Assembly: GCA_020851975.1 (NCBI GenBank)
Contig: JADZBS010000043.1
Span: forward strand, 1-51,915
DNA length: 51,915 bases
Source: Gammaproteobacteria bacterium
Lineage (GTDB): Bacteria; Pseudomonadota; Gammaproteobacteria; Steroidobacterales; GCA-2729495
Direction of reading: 5' to 3'
Of the stretch, positions 1 to 11,708 are shown in pieces (position 1 is the stretch's first letter; every line of letters begins with the position of its first letter). Both the position numbers and the translations under genes were made by a program. The notes under the pieces were generated by a model. It saw only the letters and a program-made list of their open reading frames with translations. It did no database searches and was not told the DNA's origin.

Positions 1-1388
1 TCGAGGGCGACCCGGAGTTCGACACCAAGCGGGCGAAGAAGAAGCTGCGCCGGTACGTGGAGAGCCACGACCACGCGATCCGGCTCAAGGCCGAGATCAT
101 GGTGGACCACTTTCATGAGCAGGTGCTTCAGCTTTCCAAGATCGGTGGCGAAGCGCGGGCGATGGTGGTGACGAGCGGCATCGAGCGTGCGATCCAGTAC
201 TTCCACGCCATCCGCGACTACCTGGCGGAGCGCAGGAGCCGCTGGCAGGCGATCGTCGCCTTCTCCGGCGAGCACGAGTGGGGCGGCGCGAAGGTGACGG
301 AAGCGTCGCTCAACGGTTTTCCGGCTAGCCAGATCGCCGAGAAGATCCAGCAGGACCCGTACCGCTTCCTGATCTGCGCCGACAAGTTCCAGACCGGCTA
401 CGACGAGCCGCTGCTGCACACGATGTACGTGGACAAGCCGCTCTCGGGCATCAAGGCGGTACAGACGCTCTCAAGGCTCAACCGGGCACACCCGAAGAAG
501 CACGACGTGTTCGTGCTCGACTTCATGAACGACGCCGACATGATCCAGCAGGCATTCGCCGACTACTACCGCACGACGATCCTCGCGGAGGAGACCGACC
601 CGAACAAGCTGCACGACCTGAAGGCGGCGCTTGATGGCTACCAGGTCTATGCCGCCGCGCGGGTGGACGAGTTCGCGGCGCTGTACCTCGGCGGCGCGGA
701 TCGTGATCGACTCGACCCGATCCTCGATGCCTGCGTGGCCGACTACCGAGAACGGCTGGACGAAGACGGGCAAGTGGATTTTAAGGGCAAGGCGAAGGCG
801 TTCCTGCGCACCTATGGGTTTCTCTCGTCGATCCTGCCGTACACGAACGCCGAGTGGGAAAAACTCTCGGTTTTCCTGACCTTTCTCGTGCCCAAGCTGC
901 CGGCACCGGTGGAGGAAGACCTGTCCAGGGGCATCCTCGAGGCGATCGACATGGACAGCTACCGCGTGGAGAAGCAGGCGGTGGTCAGGATCCAGCTGCC
1001 CGACGCGGATGCGGAGATCGAGCCCGTGCCCACCACGGGCGGCGGCCGCAAGCCCGAGCCCGAGCTGGACCGGCTCTCGAACATCCTCAAGGCGTTCAAC
1101 GACCAGTTCGGCAACATCCCCTGGTCCGATGCCGACCGCGTGCACAAGCTGATCACCGAGGACATTCCGAACCGGGTGGCTGCCGACAAGGCGTACCAGA
1201 ATGCGCGCCAGAACTCGGACAAGCAGAATGCCCGCATCGAGCACGACAAGGCGCTCGCGCGAGTCATGACCGCCGTGCTGAAGGACGACACCGAGCTGTT
1301 CAAGCAGTTCATGGACAACGACTCGTTCCGACGGTGGATGACGGATACGGTGTTCGGACTGACCTACACCGAAAAACGGGCGGGATAA
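1..1388 (+). CDS. hsdR: Type I restriction enzyme R subunit, C-terminal part (5' end outside window)
   Basis: HsdR is the motor and nuclease subunit of a type I restriction-modification complex; it translocates DNA using ATP and cleaves at a distance. The frame is open from the first complete codon at position 3, so the gene starts to the left; about 461 residues are visible. The visible part holds the second helicase domain: FLICADKFQTGYDEP (motif V-like) and QTLSRLNRAHPKKHDVFVLDF (motif VI-like, arginine finger). A charged helical tail of the kind that docks on HsdM follows. The nuclease and Walker A portions would lie upstream. It ends at TAA, 14 bp from the convergent end of mnmE, and is the only obvious accessory gene on this side of the origin block. 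hsdM and hsdS are not in the window. Confidence 0.88.
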   Translation, partial: EGDPEFDTKRAKKKLRRYVESHDHAIRLKAEIMVDHFHEQVLQLSKIGGEARAMVVTSGIERAIQYFHAIRDYLAERRSRWQAIVAFSGEHEWGGAKVTEASLNGFPASQIAEKIQQDPYRFLICADKFQTGYDEPLLHTMYVDKPLSGIKAVQTLSRLNRAHPKKHDVFVLDFMNDADMIQQAFADYYRTTILAEETDPNKLHDLKAALDGYQVYAAARVDEFAALYLGGADRDRLDPILDACVADYRERLDEDGQVDFKGKAKAFLRTYGFLSSILPYTNAEWEKLSVFLTFLVPKLPAPVEEDLSRGILEAIDMDSYRVEKQAVVRIQLPDADAEIEPVPTTGGGRKPEPELDRLSNILKAFNDQFGNIPWSDADRVHKLITEDIPNRVAADKAYQNARQNSDKQNARIEHDKALARVMTAVLKDDTELFKQFMDNDSFRRWMTDTVFGLTYTEKRAG

Positions 1389-1402
1389 CGCTGGCGACCC
1401 AG

Positions 1403-1420
1403 CTACTTCCCAATACAAAA
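1403..1420 (-). other. Candidate attachment site at the 3' end of mnmE
   Basis: On the minus strand the last 18 bases of mnmE read TTTTGTATTGGGAAGTAG. From memory this differs at two positions from the attB core used by SGI1-type integrative elements at the 3' end of trmE/mnmE. A restriction gene starts immediately beyond it. No second copy is present within the window, so the other junction would have to lie to the left. Confidence 0.45.
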
Positions 1421-2767
1421 CCCCGCAAAAATCCTCCCCAGCAGATCCTCGCTGGTGACCTCCCCGGTGATCTGCCCGAGCGCTTCCTGCGCATGGCGCA
1501 GCTCCTCGGCCATGAGCTCGCCGGCGCGACGTTCCACCAGCGTGCGACGGGCGGCCTCGACGTGGCTGCGGGCAGCCGTGAGCGCCTCGAGGTGGCGCCG
1601 GCGGGCGGTGGTGGTACCCTCCCCGCCGGGCTGGTAGCCGGCCACCGCGCGCAGTCGCGCGCGCAGTGCGTCGAGGCCATCGCCGCGCGTGGCCGAGACG
1701 TTGATGACGCCCGCCTCACCGTCGACGGCGCCAGCCGGCTCCGCCGTGAGATCGATCTTGTTGCGCACGATCGTTTGCGCGAGCGCTGCCGGCAGCTCGG
1801 CGAGGGTTGCGGCGAGCGCGGTGTCGTCGGGAACGCTGGCATCGACGATCACGAGGGCGTGATCGGCGGTGACGAGCGCGGCCCGGGCGCGGCGCACGCC
1901 TTCCTGCTCGACCGGGTCGGTGCTCTCGCGCAGGCCAGCGGTATCGAACACGTGGATGGGCAGGCCGTCGATGTCGAGTTCCTCGCGCAGCACGTCGCGG
2001 GTCGTGCCGGGCACGGGCGTGACGATGGCCACCGCGTAGCCGGCCAGTGCGTTGAGGAGGCTCGACTTGCCGGCATTCGGCCGGCCGGCGATGACGACCT
2101 GCAGGCCGTCGCGCAGCAGGCAACCTTGCCGGGCCGTCGCCTGCAGGGTATCGAAAGCCCGGGTCACGTCGTCCAGCCGGCCGGTGAGTTCGCCGGCTTC
2201 GAGAAAATCGATGTCTTCGTCGGGGAAATCGAGCGCGGCCTCGACCCAGGCGCGCAGGTCGGTGACCTGCTCGACCAGGGCCGCCACGGCGGCGGAGAAG
2301 TCCCCGCGCAGTGACCGTTGCGCCGCCCGCGCCGCCGCGCGGGAGCCGGCGTCGATGAGGTCCGCGATGGCCTCGGCCTGGGTGAGGTCGAGCTTGTCGT
2401 TGAGAAAGGCCCGCTCGGTGAACTCACCGGGCCGCGCGAGCCGGGCGCCCAGCGCCACCACCCGTTCGAGGAGCAGGTCGACCAGCACCGGACCGCCGTG
2501 GGCGTGGAGCTCCAGGACATGCTCGCCGGTGAAGGAATGCGGCGCCGGAAAGTAGAGCGCCAGGCCGAGATCGAGCGCCTCGCCGCCGGCATCGAAGAAG
2601 CCGGCGAGCGTGGCGTGGCGGGGCTGGGGCAAGGCCCCGGTGAGTGCCACGGCGATCTGCGGCACGGCGGGGCCCGAGATGCGGACCACCGCCACACCGC
2701 CGCGACCGGCGGGTGTGGCACGCGCCACGATGGTATCGGCAGCAGCGATCGGGTCAGCGCCCGTCAT
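1403..2767 (-). CDS. mnmE: tRNA uridine-5-carboxymethylaminomethyl(34) synthesis GTPase MnmE
   Basis: With MnmG, this GTPase makes the cmnm5 modification at the wobble uridine of certain tRNAs. The 454-residue protein has the family length. It shows an N-terminal folate-binding domain (TIVARATPAGRGGVAVVRISG), the G1 loop GRPNAGKSSLLNALAG, G2/G3 elements (PGTTRD, DTAGLR), NKID (G4), and the diagnostic C-terminal FCIGK with the catalytic cysteine. It is the last leftward gene of the rpmH-rnpA-yidC-mnmE block. The usual next gene, mnmG, is absent; hsdR lies there instead. The last dozen codons use GGG, AGG, ATT, TTT and TGT and end in TAG, unlike the C/G-ending codons in the rest of the gene. 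This may reflect replacement by an integrated element. Confidence 0.97.
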   Translation of the reverse strand: MTGADPIAAADTIVARATPAGRGGVAVVRISGPAVPQIAVALTGALPQPRHATLAGFFDAGGEALDLGLALYFPAPHSFTGEHVLELHAHGGPVLVDLLLERVVALGARLARPGEFTERAFLNDKLDLTQAEAIADLIDAGSRAAARAAQRSLRGDFSAAVAALVEQVTDLRAWVEAALDFPDEDIDFLEAGELTGRLDDVTRAFDTLQATARQGCLLRDGLQVVIAGRPNAGKSSLLNALAGYAVAIVTPVPGTTRDVLREELDIDGLPIHVFDTAGLRESTDPVEQEGVRRARAALVTADHALVIVDASVPDDTALAATLAELPAALAQTIVRNKIDLTAEPAGAVDGEAGVINVSATRGDGLDALRARLRAVAGYQPGGEGTTTARRRHLEALTAARSHVEAARRTLVERRAGELMAEELRHAQEALGQITGEVTSEDLLGRIFAGFCIGK

Positions 2768-2794
2768 GGCGCGCGCCCGCCAGGCGGGTCCGCC

Positions 2795-4492
2795 CTACTC
2801 GACGGCGAGCTTGCGATTGATGTTCCACTGCTGGGCGATGGACAGCACCGAGTTGGTGAGCCAGTACAGCACGAGGCCGGCGGGGAAGAACGCGAACATG
2901 CCGGCGAACACCACGGGCATCCACTTCATGATCTTCGCCTGCAGCGGATCGGGCGGTGCCGGGCTCAGCGAGGACTGCAGGAACATGGCGCCGGCCATGA
3001 GCAGCGGCAGGATGAAGTACGGGTCGCGCGTGGACAGGTCGGTGATCCAGAGCGCGAACGGCGCCTGACGCATCTCGACGCTTTCGAGCAGGACCCAGTA
3101 GTAGGCGATGAAGAACGGGATCTGCACCAGCATCGGCAGGCAGCCGGCAGCGGGGTTGATCTTCTCCCGCTTGTACATGTCCATCAGCGCCTGGCTCAGC
3201 GCCTCGCGGTTGTCCTTGTAACGTTCCTGCAGTGCCTGCAGCCGTGGCTGCAGCTTGCGCATGCGCGCCATGGAGCGGCCGCTGGTCTCGGTCAGCTTGT
3301 AGAAGGCGAGCTTGATGAGCAGCGTCGCCAGGATGATGGCCACGCCCCAGTTGCCGACCACGCCGTAGATCTTCTCGAGCAGCCAGAACAGTGGCTGGGC
3401 GAGCACGGTCAGCACGCCGTAATCCACGGTGAGCTTCAGCCCCTGCGCCACGTCGTCCATCTGGGCCTGCAGCTTCGGACCGACGAACAGCGTGGCGGCG
3501 TAGGTCGTCTCCGCACCGGGTGCGACCGTGACCAGCGGGCCCATGGCGTTCAGCGTGTAAGTGCTTTGCCGGACGGTGCTGTCGTAGGCGAAAACCTGGT
3601 CGGCCGGCGGGACGGCGGCGGCAAGGAAGTGATGCTGGATCGAGGCGATCCAGCCGTGCGCGACCTTCTGCGACAGCGGTTCCTCGGTGAGGTCGTCGAA
3701 CTCGAGCTTCTGGTACTTGTCACCGTCGTAGGCGACGGGGCCCGTGAAGGAATAGCTGTCGACGTTGAAGTAGGACTTCTCGGGCGGCGCGTGCAGGCGG
3801 GTGACCTGCAGGTAGCTGGCAGCCGCATAGGGGGCGGCGCCGAGGTTGCGGACGCGATAGCTCAACCCCACGTCGTAGCGCCCGCGCCGGAAGCGGTAGG
3901 TCTTGTCGACTGCCACCTCGCCGGGCGCTTCCCAGGTCAGCGTGACCTGCAGCTCATCGTTGCCGTCGGCCAGCACGTACGCCGACTGCGCCGCGTGCAT
4001 GAGCGCGAGGTGGTTGGCCTCGGGCCTCCCTTCCGCTGCGCGCAGGCCGGTGTGGAAGAGAAACAGTTGGTCCGCTGCCGGGCTGAGGAGCTCGACCGGC
4101 ACATCGGGCTGGTCCTTCGCGACCGGGTAGCGCTTCAGGCGCACCCGCTGCAGGTCACCGCCCAGCGTGTTGATCTCGACGTCCATGACGTCGGTTCGCA
4201 CGGTGAGGATGTCGCCCTGGGCTGGGGCGGCAGCGACGGCAGGCGCTGCTGCGGCTGTCGTCGTCGCCGGCGCGGTGCCGGTTGCGGCCTGCGGCAAGGC
4301 CGGCAGCGCCGGTACCTGCGGCGCAGCCGGGTTCCCGGCATCGGCAGCGCTGGTGGCGGCCGATGTGCCGCGTGTGTACAGCGGCGGTGCGTGGTCGATG
4401 CGCCAGGTCTCCACGCAGATCCAGCCGAGCACGATCACCGCGACCCAGAGGACGACACGCAGATTGTCCAGCACGCCCGCGCTCCCGTTCAT
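2795..4492 (-). CDS. yidC: Membrane protein insertase YidC
   Basis: YidC inserts and folds inner-membrane proteins, alone or with SecYEG. The 565-residue protein is the long Gram-negative form. It has an N-terminal membrane anchor (about residues 10-28, VVLWVAVIVLGWICVETW), an Ala/Pro/Thr-rich linker, and a large periplasmic domain to about residue 350. A conserved core of five transmembrane segments follows, with the cytoplasmic hairpin containing SGRSMARMRKLQPRLQAL. The C-terminus is short and basic (NRKLAVE). Its ATG overlaps the TGA of rnpA (ATGA), implying coupling. No yidD lies between rnpA and yidC, where many relatives have it. Confidence 0.97.
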   Translation of the reverse strand: MNGSAGVLDNLRVVLWVAVIVLGWICVETWRIDHAPPLYTRGTSAATSAADAGNPAAPQVPALPALPQAATGTAPATTTAAAAPAVAAAPAQGDILTVRTDVMDVEINTLGGDLQRVRLKRYPVAKDQPDVPVELLSPAADQLFLFHTGLRAAEGRPEANHLALMHAAQSAYVLADGNDELQVTLTWEAPGEVAVDKTYRFRRGRYDVGLSYRVRNLGAAPYAAASYLQVTRLHAPPEKSYFNVDSYSFTGPVAYDGDKYQKLEFDDLTEEPLSQKVAHGWIASIQHHFLAAAVPPADQVFAYDSTVRQSTYTLNAMGPLVTVAPGAETTYAATLFVGPKLQAQMDDVAQGLKLTVDYGVLTVLAQPLFWLLEKIYGVVGNWGVAIILATLLIKLAFYKLTETSGRSMARMRKLQPRLQALQERYKDNREALSQALMDMYKREKINPAAGCLPMLVQIPFFIAYYWVLLESVEMRQAPFALWITDLSTRDPYFILPLLMAGAMFLQSSLSPAPPDPLQAKIMKWMPVVFAGMFAFFPAGLVLYWLTNSVLSIAQQWNINRKLAVE

Positions 4493-4881
4493 GTGCGGCT
4501 GGCCGCCTTGCCCAGCCGGTTCCAGTGCGTGGCGAGGCTCGCGACCAACTGCGCATTCGTGGCAACGGCAGCCGGCTCCTTCACCATCACGACGATGTCG
4601 ATGCCGGGAAGTTCGCCGGTGACGCGCCGGAAGCTCTCGCGGACCAGCCGGCGAATGCGGTTACGACCGACGGCCGTGCGCACGCGGCGCGCCGGAGCAG
4701 TCATGCCGAGACGTGGATGAGGAAGACCGGAAGGGCGATAAAGCACGGTGAAGAGCCTGTCCGTCGAGCGCTGCGCTGACTCGAACACCGCATCGAAGTC
4801 CGCCTTGCGCGTCAGCCTGAGGCGGGCCGGATAAGCCTGCGGATGGCGGTGTGTCGTGGCGGCCGCCCGCCCGCGCGTCAG
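4489..4881 (-). CDS. rnpA: Ribonuclease P protein component
   Basis: RnpA is the protein subunit of RNase P, which removes the 5' leader of tRNA precursors. The family signature [14 protein letters not shown] and the N-terminal [14 protein letters not shown] are plain. The frame is open well upstream, but no ATG or GTG precedes the conserved start, and the only TTG (5067) lies upstream of rpmH. I place the start at CTG 4881, which overlaps the rpmH stop as CTGA and gives 130 residues, the normal size. AAGGG lies about ten bases upstream, inside rpmH. The alternative is a 192-residue product from TTG 5067 that encloses all of rpmH in another frame, as described for Thermus. The gene is certain; the start is not. 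Confidence 0.9.
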   Translation of the reverse strand: MTRGRAAATTHRHPQAYPARLRLTRKADFDAVFESAQRSTDRLFTVLYRPSGLPHPRLGMTAPARRVRTAVGRNRIRRLVRESFRRVTGELPGIDIVVMVKEPAAVATNAQLVASLATHWNRLGKAASRT

Positions 4882-5012
4882 GGCGTCAGGCGCGCACGAC
4901 CCTTCGCACGCCGCCGCTTGAGGATGAGGCGACCGCCACGGGTCGCCATGCGGGCCCGAAAGCCGTGCGTACGCGAGCGTTTCAGCTTGCTGGGTTGGTA
5001 TGTGCGCTTCAT
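4878..5012 (-). CDS. rpmH: 50S ribosomal protein L34
   Basis: This 44-residue, highly basic protein of the large ribosomal subunit begins [20 protein letters not shown] and ends RARLTP, matching L34 along its full length. It is too short for typical ORF cut-offs. It is the first gene of the leftward rpmH-rnpA-yidC-mnmE operon and is divergent from dnaA, with 177 bp between the two starts. Its TGA overlaps the proposed CTG start of rnpA. Confidence 0.97.
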   Translation of the reverse strand: MKRTYQPSKLKRSRTHGFRARMATRGGRLILKRRRAKGRARLTP

Positions 5013-5107
5013 GGCTGCAAAAAGCCTTCTGAAAACAATGCGATGGGTCGCTATCGAGAGGCGGCAAGGTTACGCACCTCCCCGCGTGGTGTCAATCCTG
5101 AAACCCC

Positions 5108-5116
5108 TGTGGATAA
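5108..5116 (-). promoter_or_regulatory. DnaA box (perfect consensus)
   Basis: TGTGGATAA, the exact complement of the strong DnaA box TTATCCACA, lies in the rpmH-dnaA spacer, 73 bp before the dnaA start. A single box here fits autoregulation of dnaA, or part of a bipartite origin as in pseudomonads. Confidence 0.75.
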
Positions 5117-5189
5117 CTTCGTGGGGGAGCGATAGACTGCCGCTCCCCTCGAATCCCGACCCAACAACGACGACCCAGGGGGTCAGCAC

Positions 5190-6518
5190 GTGGTGCCTTC
5201 GCTATGGACAGGTTGCCTGCGCCAATTGCAGAGCGATCTGTCCGAGACCGATTTCAACACCTGGATCCGTCCGCTGCAGGCGGTCCAGGAAAACGACACC
5301 CTGCGGCTGCTGGCACCCAATCGCTTCGTCGTCGACTGGGTCACCGACCGCTGCCTCGGCCGCATCCGCGAGGTCGTCGCCCGCGATGCCAGTGACGAGG
5401 CGCCGGCGGTCGTCCTGCAGGTCGGCACGCGCGGCACGGTTGCAGCCATCGCGGTCGACCGGAGCACGGCCGCCGCCACCCCGCCGCCCGCACCGCTCGG
5501 CGCGCGCCTCAACCCCAACTACACCTTCGATCGGTTCGTCGAAGGCAAGAGCAACCAACTGGCACGGGCCGCCGCCCAGCAGGTGGCCCGCAATCCCGGC
5601 AGCGCCTACAACCCGCTGTTCATCTACGGCGGCGTCGGGCTCGGCAAGACCCACCTCATGCAGAGCATCGGCCATGCCATCCTGGCCAGCCAGCCCGGCG
5701 CACGGGTGGCCTACATCCACTCCGAGCAGTTCGTGCAGGACATGGTGACGGCGCTACGCCACAACACCATCGGCGAGTTCAAGAAGGCCTACCGCTCGCT
5801 CGATGCACTGCTGATCGACGACATCCAGTTCTTCGCCGGGAAGGATCACTCGCAGGAAGAATTCTTCCATACTTTCAATGCCTTACTGGAAGGCCAGCGC
5901 CAGGTCGTGCTGACCTGTGACCGCTATCCGAAGGAAGTCACCGGTCTGGAGGAGCGCCTCAAGTCGCGGTTCGGCTGGGGACTCACGGTGGCCGTCGAGC
6001 CGCCGGAGATGGAAACGAGTGCGGCGATCCTGATCACCAAGGCGGCAGCCGACAACGTGGTGCTGCCGGAAGAAGTCGCCTTCTTCATGGCCCAGCGCAT
6101 CCGCTCCAACATTCGTGAACTCGAGGGCGCGTTGCGGCGGGTGATTGCCAACTCGACATTCACCGGGCGGCCGATCAGCCTGGAGTTCGCGCGGGAAGCG
6201 CTGCGCGACCTGCTGGCGCTGCAGGAACGGCTGGTGACCATCGAGAACATCCAGAAGGTCGTGGCGGAGTATTTCAAGATTCGCGTGGCCGACGTGCTGT
6301 CGCAACGGCGCAGCCGCTCCGTGGCCCGTCCGCGTCAGGTCGCGATGTGCCTCGCCAAGGAGCTCACGCGGCACAGCCTGCCGGAGATCGGCGATGCATT
6401 CGGTGGCCGTGACCACACGACCGTGCTGCACGCGTGCCGACGGATTCAGGCCTTGCGCGAGTCCGACACGCGCGTGCGCGAGGACTACCAGAACCTCCTG
6501 CGCACGCTGACGAGCTGA
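5190..6518 (+). CDS. dnaA: Chromosomal replication initiator protein DnaA
   Basis: DnaA binds DnaA boxes, melts oriC and loads DnaB. The 442-residue protein has domain I ([21 protein letters not shown]), a short Ala/Pro linker (about 90-106), and an AAA+ domain. The AAA+ domain has Walker [11 protein letters not shown] (about 147-156), Walker [10 protein letters not shown] (about 207-215) and sensor motifs. The C-terminal DNA-binding domain has the signature [15 protein letters not shown]. The start is GTG, chosen because AGGGGG ends seven bases upstream and the N-terminus matches the family. It is the first gene of the rightward dnaA-dnaN-recF-gyrB series. Confidence 0.98.
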   Translation: MVPSLWTGCLRQLQSDLSETDFNTWIRPLQAVQENDTLRLLAPNRFVVDWVTDRCLGRIREVVARDASDEAPAVVLQVGTRGTVAAIAVDRSTAAATPPPAPLGARLNPNYTFDRFVEGKSNQLARAAAQQVARNPGSAYNPLFIYGGVGLGKTHLMQSIGHAILASQPGARVAYIHSEQFVQDMVTALRHNTIGEFKKAYRSLDALLIDDIQFFAGKDHSQEEFFHTFNALLEGQRQVVLTCDRYPKEVTGLEERLKSRFGWGLTVAVEPPEMETSAAILITKAAADNVVLPEEVAFFMAQRIRSNIRELEGALRRVIANSTFTGRPISLEFAREALRDLLALQERLVTIENIQKVVAEYFKIRVADVLSQRRSRSVARPRQVAMCLAKELTRHSLPEIGDAFGGRDHTTVLHACRRIQALRESDTRVREDYQNLLRTLTS

Positions 6519-6767
6519 GCGGGAACAACTGGCGCACGGAAGCCCTATGAAGCTGTGCGGCGTCTGTGGATACTGGAAGACCTCGAAATGCTCAACACCT
6601 TGTGCACAACGCTCCAGCAGCCACCACCCGCGGTCGTCCACGCCGACAGGCGCAGCAGGCGGCTGATTTCATGAGGATTCGGCGAATCGCACACAGCGCC
6701 GGTCGATGCTAATTACAGTCATCATCAGATATCTATCTTCAAGAATATATTTTGACGAGGCAGGTTC
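6519..6767. other. dnaA-dnaN spacer, candidate oriC
   Basis: This 249-bp spacer holds degenerate DnaA-box-like sequences. TGTGGATAC is at 6565-6573. TTGTGCACA is at 6600-6608, with its complement register at 6601-6609. A sharply AT-rich stretch at about 6709-6755 is unusual for this genome and could be the unwinding element; it may also carry the dnaN promoter. The dnaN ribosome-binding site GAGG is at 6757-6760. Origin activity is inferred from position and composition only. Confidence 0.55.
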
Positions 6768-7868
6768 ATGAAGCTGTCGATCTCGCGCGAATCCCTACTC
6801 AAGGCGTTGCAGGCTGTCATCGGTGTCGTCGAACGACGCCAGACGATGCCGATCCTGGCCAATGTCCTGCTGGTCGCCCGCAACGACGGTCTGACGCTGA
6901 CAGCGACGGATCTCGAGGTCGAGCTCGTGGCGGATGCCGAAGCGGAGAAGATCGATGTACCGGGCGACATCACGGTACCGGGGCGCAAGCTGCTCGATAT
7001 CGCGCGCGCGCTGGCCGAGGGCGCGAAGATCGGGCTGCAGCTCGATGGCGACCGCCTCGTCATCAGGTCGGGCCGGTCCCGTTTCGTATTGTCGACGCTG
7101 CCGGCAGCGGAGTTTCCGCTGGTCGAATCGGTGGAAGCAAACACCCGCCTCAAGCTGGCGCAGAACGACGTGGCGAAGCTCCTCGAGAAAACGCAGTTCT
7201 CGATGGCGCAGCAGGATGTCCGCTACTACCTGAACGGGCTGCTGCTCGAGACCAGCAGGAAGCGCATCCGGGCCGTGGCGACCGACGGTCACCGCCTGGC
7301 GCTCTGTGACCTCGCCATCGATGGCCAGGAGGCAGCGGCGGTTCAGGTCATCATCCCGCGCAAGGGCGTGATGGAGCTGCACCGACTTCTCGGCTCAGGT
7401 CCCGAGATCGAACTGGCGATCGGTACCAATCACGTTCGCGCCCAGTTCGACGGAATTCGCTTCACTTCGAAGCTGATCGATGGTCGTTTCCCGGATTATG
7501 AGCGTGTGATCCCCACCAGCCAGGCTACTACCCTTACGGCGGATCGCGAGACGTTGCGGGCAGCCCTGCAGCGCGCGGCGATCCTGTCGAACGAAAAGTA
7601 TCGGGGTGTTCGCCTGGAACTGGCCAAAGGGAGCCTGAAGATCCAGGCCAATAACCCGGATCAGGAAGAAGCGCGTGACGAAATCGAGGTGGAATACGAC
7701 GGCTCACCGATGGAGATCGGGTTCAACGTCACGTACCTGCTGGATGCGCTGGCCGCTGTCGAGGGGGATGCCGTCGAGATCGATTTCGTCGACCCCAGCA
7801 GCAGCTGCCTGATCCGCTCGCCGACGAGCAGCCCGGCAAGGTACGTCGTGATGCCGATGCGCCTCTGA
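6768..7868 (+). CDS. dnaN: DNA polymerase III subunit beta (sliding clamp)
   Basis: The beta clamp encircles DNA and tethers polymerase III and repair proteins. The 366-residue length equals the E. coli protein. It begins MKLSISRESLLKALQAVIGVV. It contains the conserved VERRQTMPILANVLL and RKLLDIARAL, plus ATDGHRLALC in the middle domain. It ends with the clamp C-terminus YVVMPMRL, which forms part of the partner-binding pocket. GAGG lies seven bases before the ATG. The TGA overlaps the GAGG that probably serves recF. Confidence 0.98.
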   Translation: MKLSISRESLLKALQAVIGVVERRQTMPILANVLLVARNDGLTLTATDLEVELVADAEAEKIDVPGDITVPGRKLLDIARALAEGAKIGLQLDGDRLVIRSGRSRFVLSTLPAAEFPLVESVEANTRLKLAQNDVAKLLEKTQFSMAQQDVRYYLNGLLLETSRKRIRAVATDGHRLALCDLAIDGQEAAAVQVIIPRKGVMELHRLLGSGPEIELAIGTNHVRAQFDGIRFTSKLIDGRFPDYERVIPTSQATTLTADRETLRAALQRAAILSNEKYRGVRLELAKGSLKIQANNPDQEEARDEIEVEYDGSPMEIGFNVTYLLDALAAVEGDAVEIDFVDPSSSCLIRSPTSSPARYVVMPMRL

Positions 7869-7878
7869 GGCGTGCCGG

Positions 7879-11414
<3,536 letters not shown>

Positions 11415-11427
11415 GAGGGCGCGATCG

Positions 11428-11459
11428 GGCCGGTCGCCCGGCCGTCGAGTCGACCGGCC
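11428..11459. terminator. Inverted repeat between convergent genes, probable bidirectional terminator
   Basis: GGCCGGTCG (11428-11436) pairs with CGACCGGCC (11451-11459), a 9-bp perfect stem with a 14-nt loop. It lies between the gyrB stop and the end of the opposing operon. No T-tract follows on either strand, so termination may need Rho or may be weak. Confidence 0.5.
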
Positions 11460-11468
11460 GGCGTCACG

Positions 11469-11708
11469 TCACTCGCGCTTGCCCTCCGCCGGCACGATGA
11501 AGGCCGGCACCACGCCCGGTGTGGGCGCTGGTTCGGCAGCGGCCGGTTCTGCGGCGGGTGACGGGGCCGGGGCGGTGGCGAACAGGTGCGAGAGCTTCTG
11601 CATCGCGCCGATCAGGCCGTCCACGCCGAGCACGAACAGCCCGGCTACCGCCACCGCGAGGATGCCGGCAGTCAGATGGCGGGCGAGGCGATGCCGGCCC
11701 GGTGTCAT
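11469..11708 (-). CDS. Small single-pass membrane protein of unknown function
   Basis: A 79-residue protein with a basic N-terminus (MTPGRHRLARHL), one hydrophobic segment (about residues 12-33, LTAGILAVAVAGLFVLGVDGLI) and an Ala/Pro-rich tail. I do not recognise a family. Its ATG overlaps the plsC stop (ATGA), so it is the last gene of the glyQ-glyS-gmhB-plsC operon and is probably translated by coupling. The tail may be a flexible cytoplasmic or periplasmic arm. Conservation in relatives was not tested. Confidence 0.65.
   Translation of the reverse strand: MTPGRHRLARHLTAGILAVAVAGLFVLGVDGLIGAMQKLSHLFATAPAPSPAAEPAAAEPAPTPGVVPAFIVPAEGKRE

Noticed and set aside
2318-4720. 800-codon open frame antisense to yidC and mnmE
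   Set aside because: It runs opposite to two certain genes, has Arg/Gly/His-rich composition with no domain, and is the usual shadow of GC-rich coding DNA.
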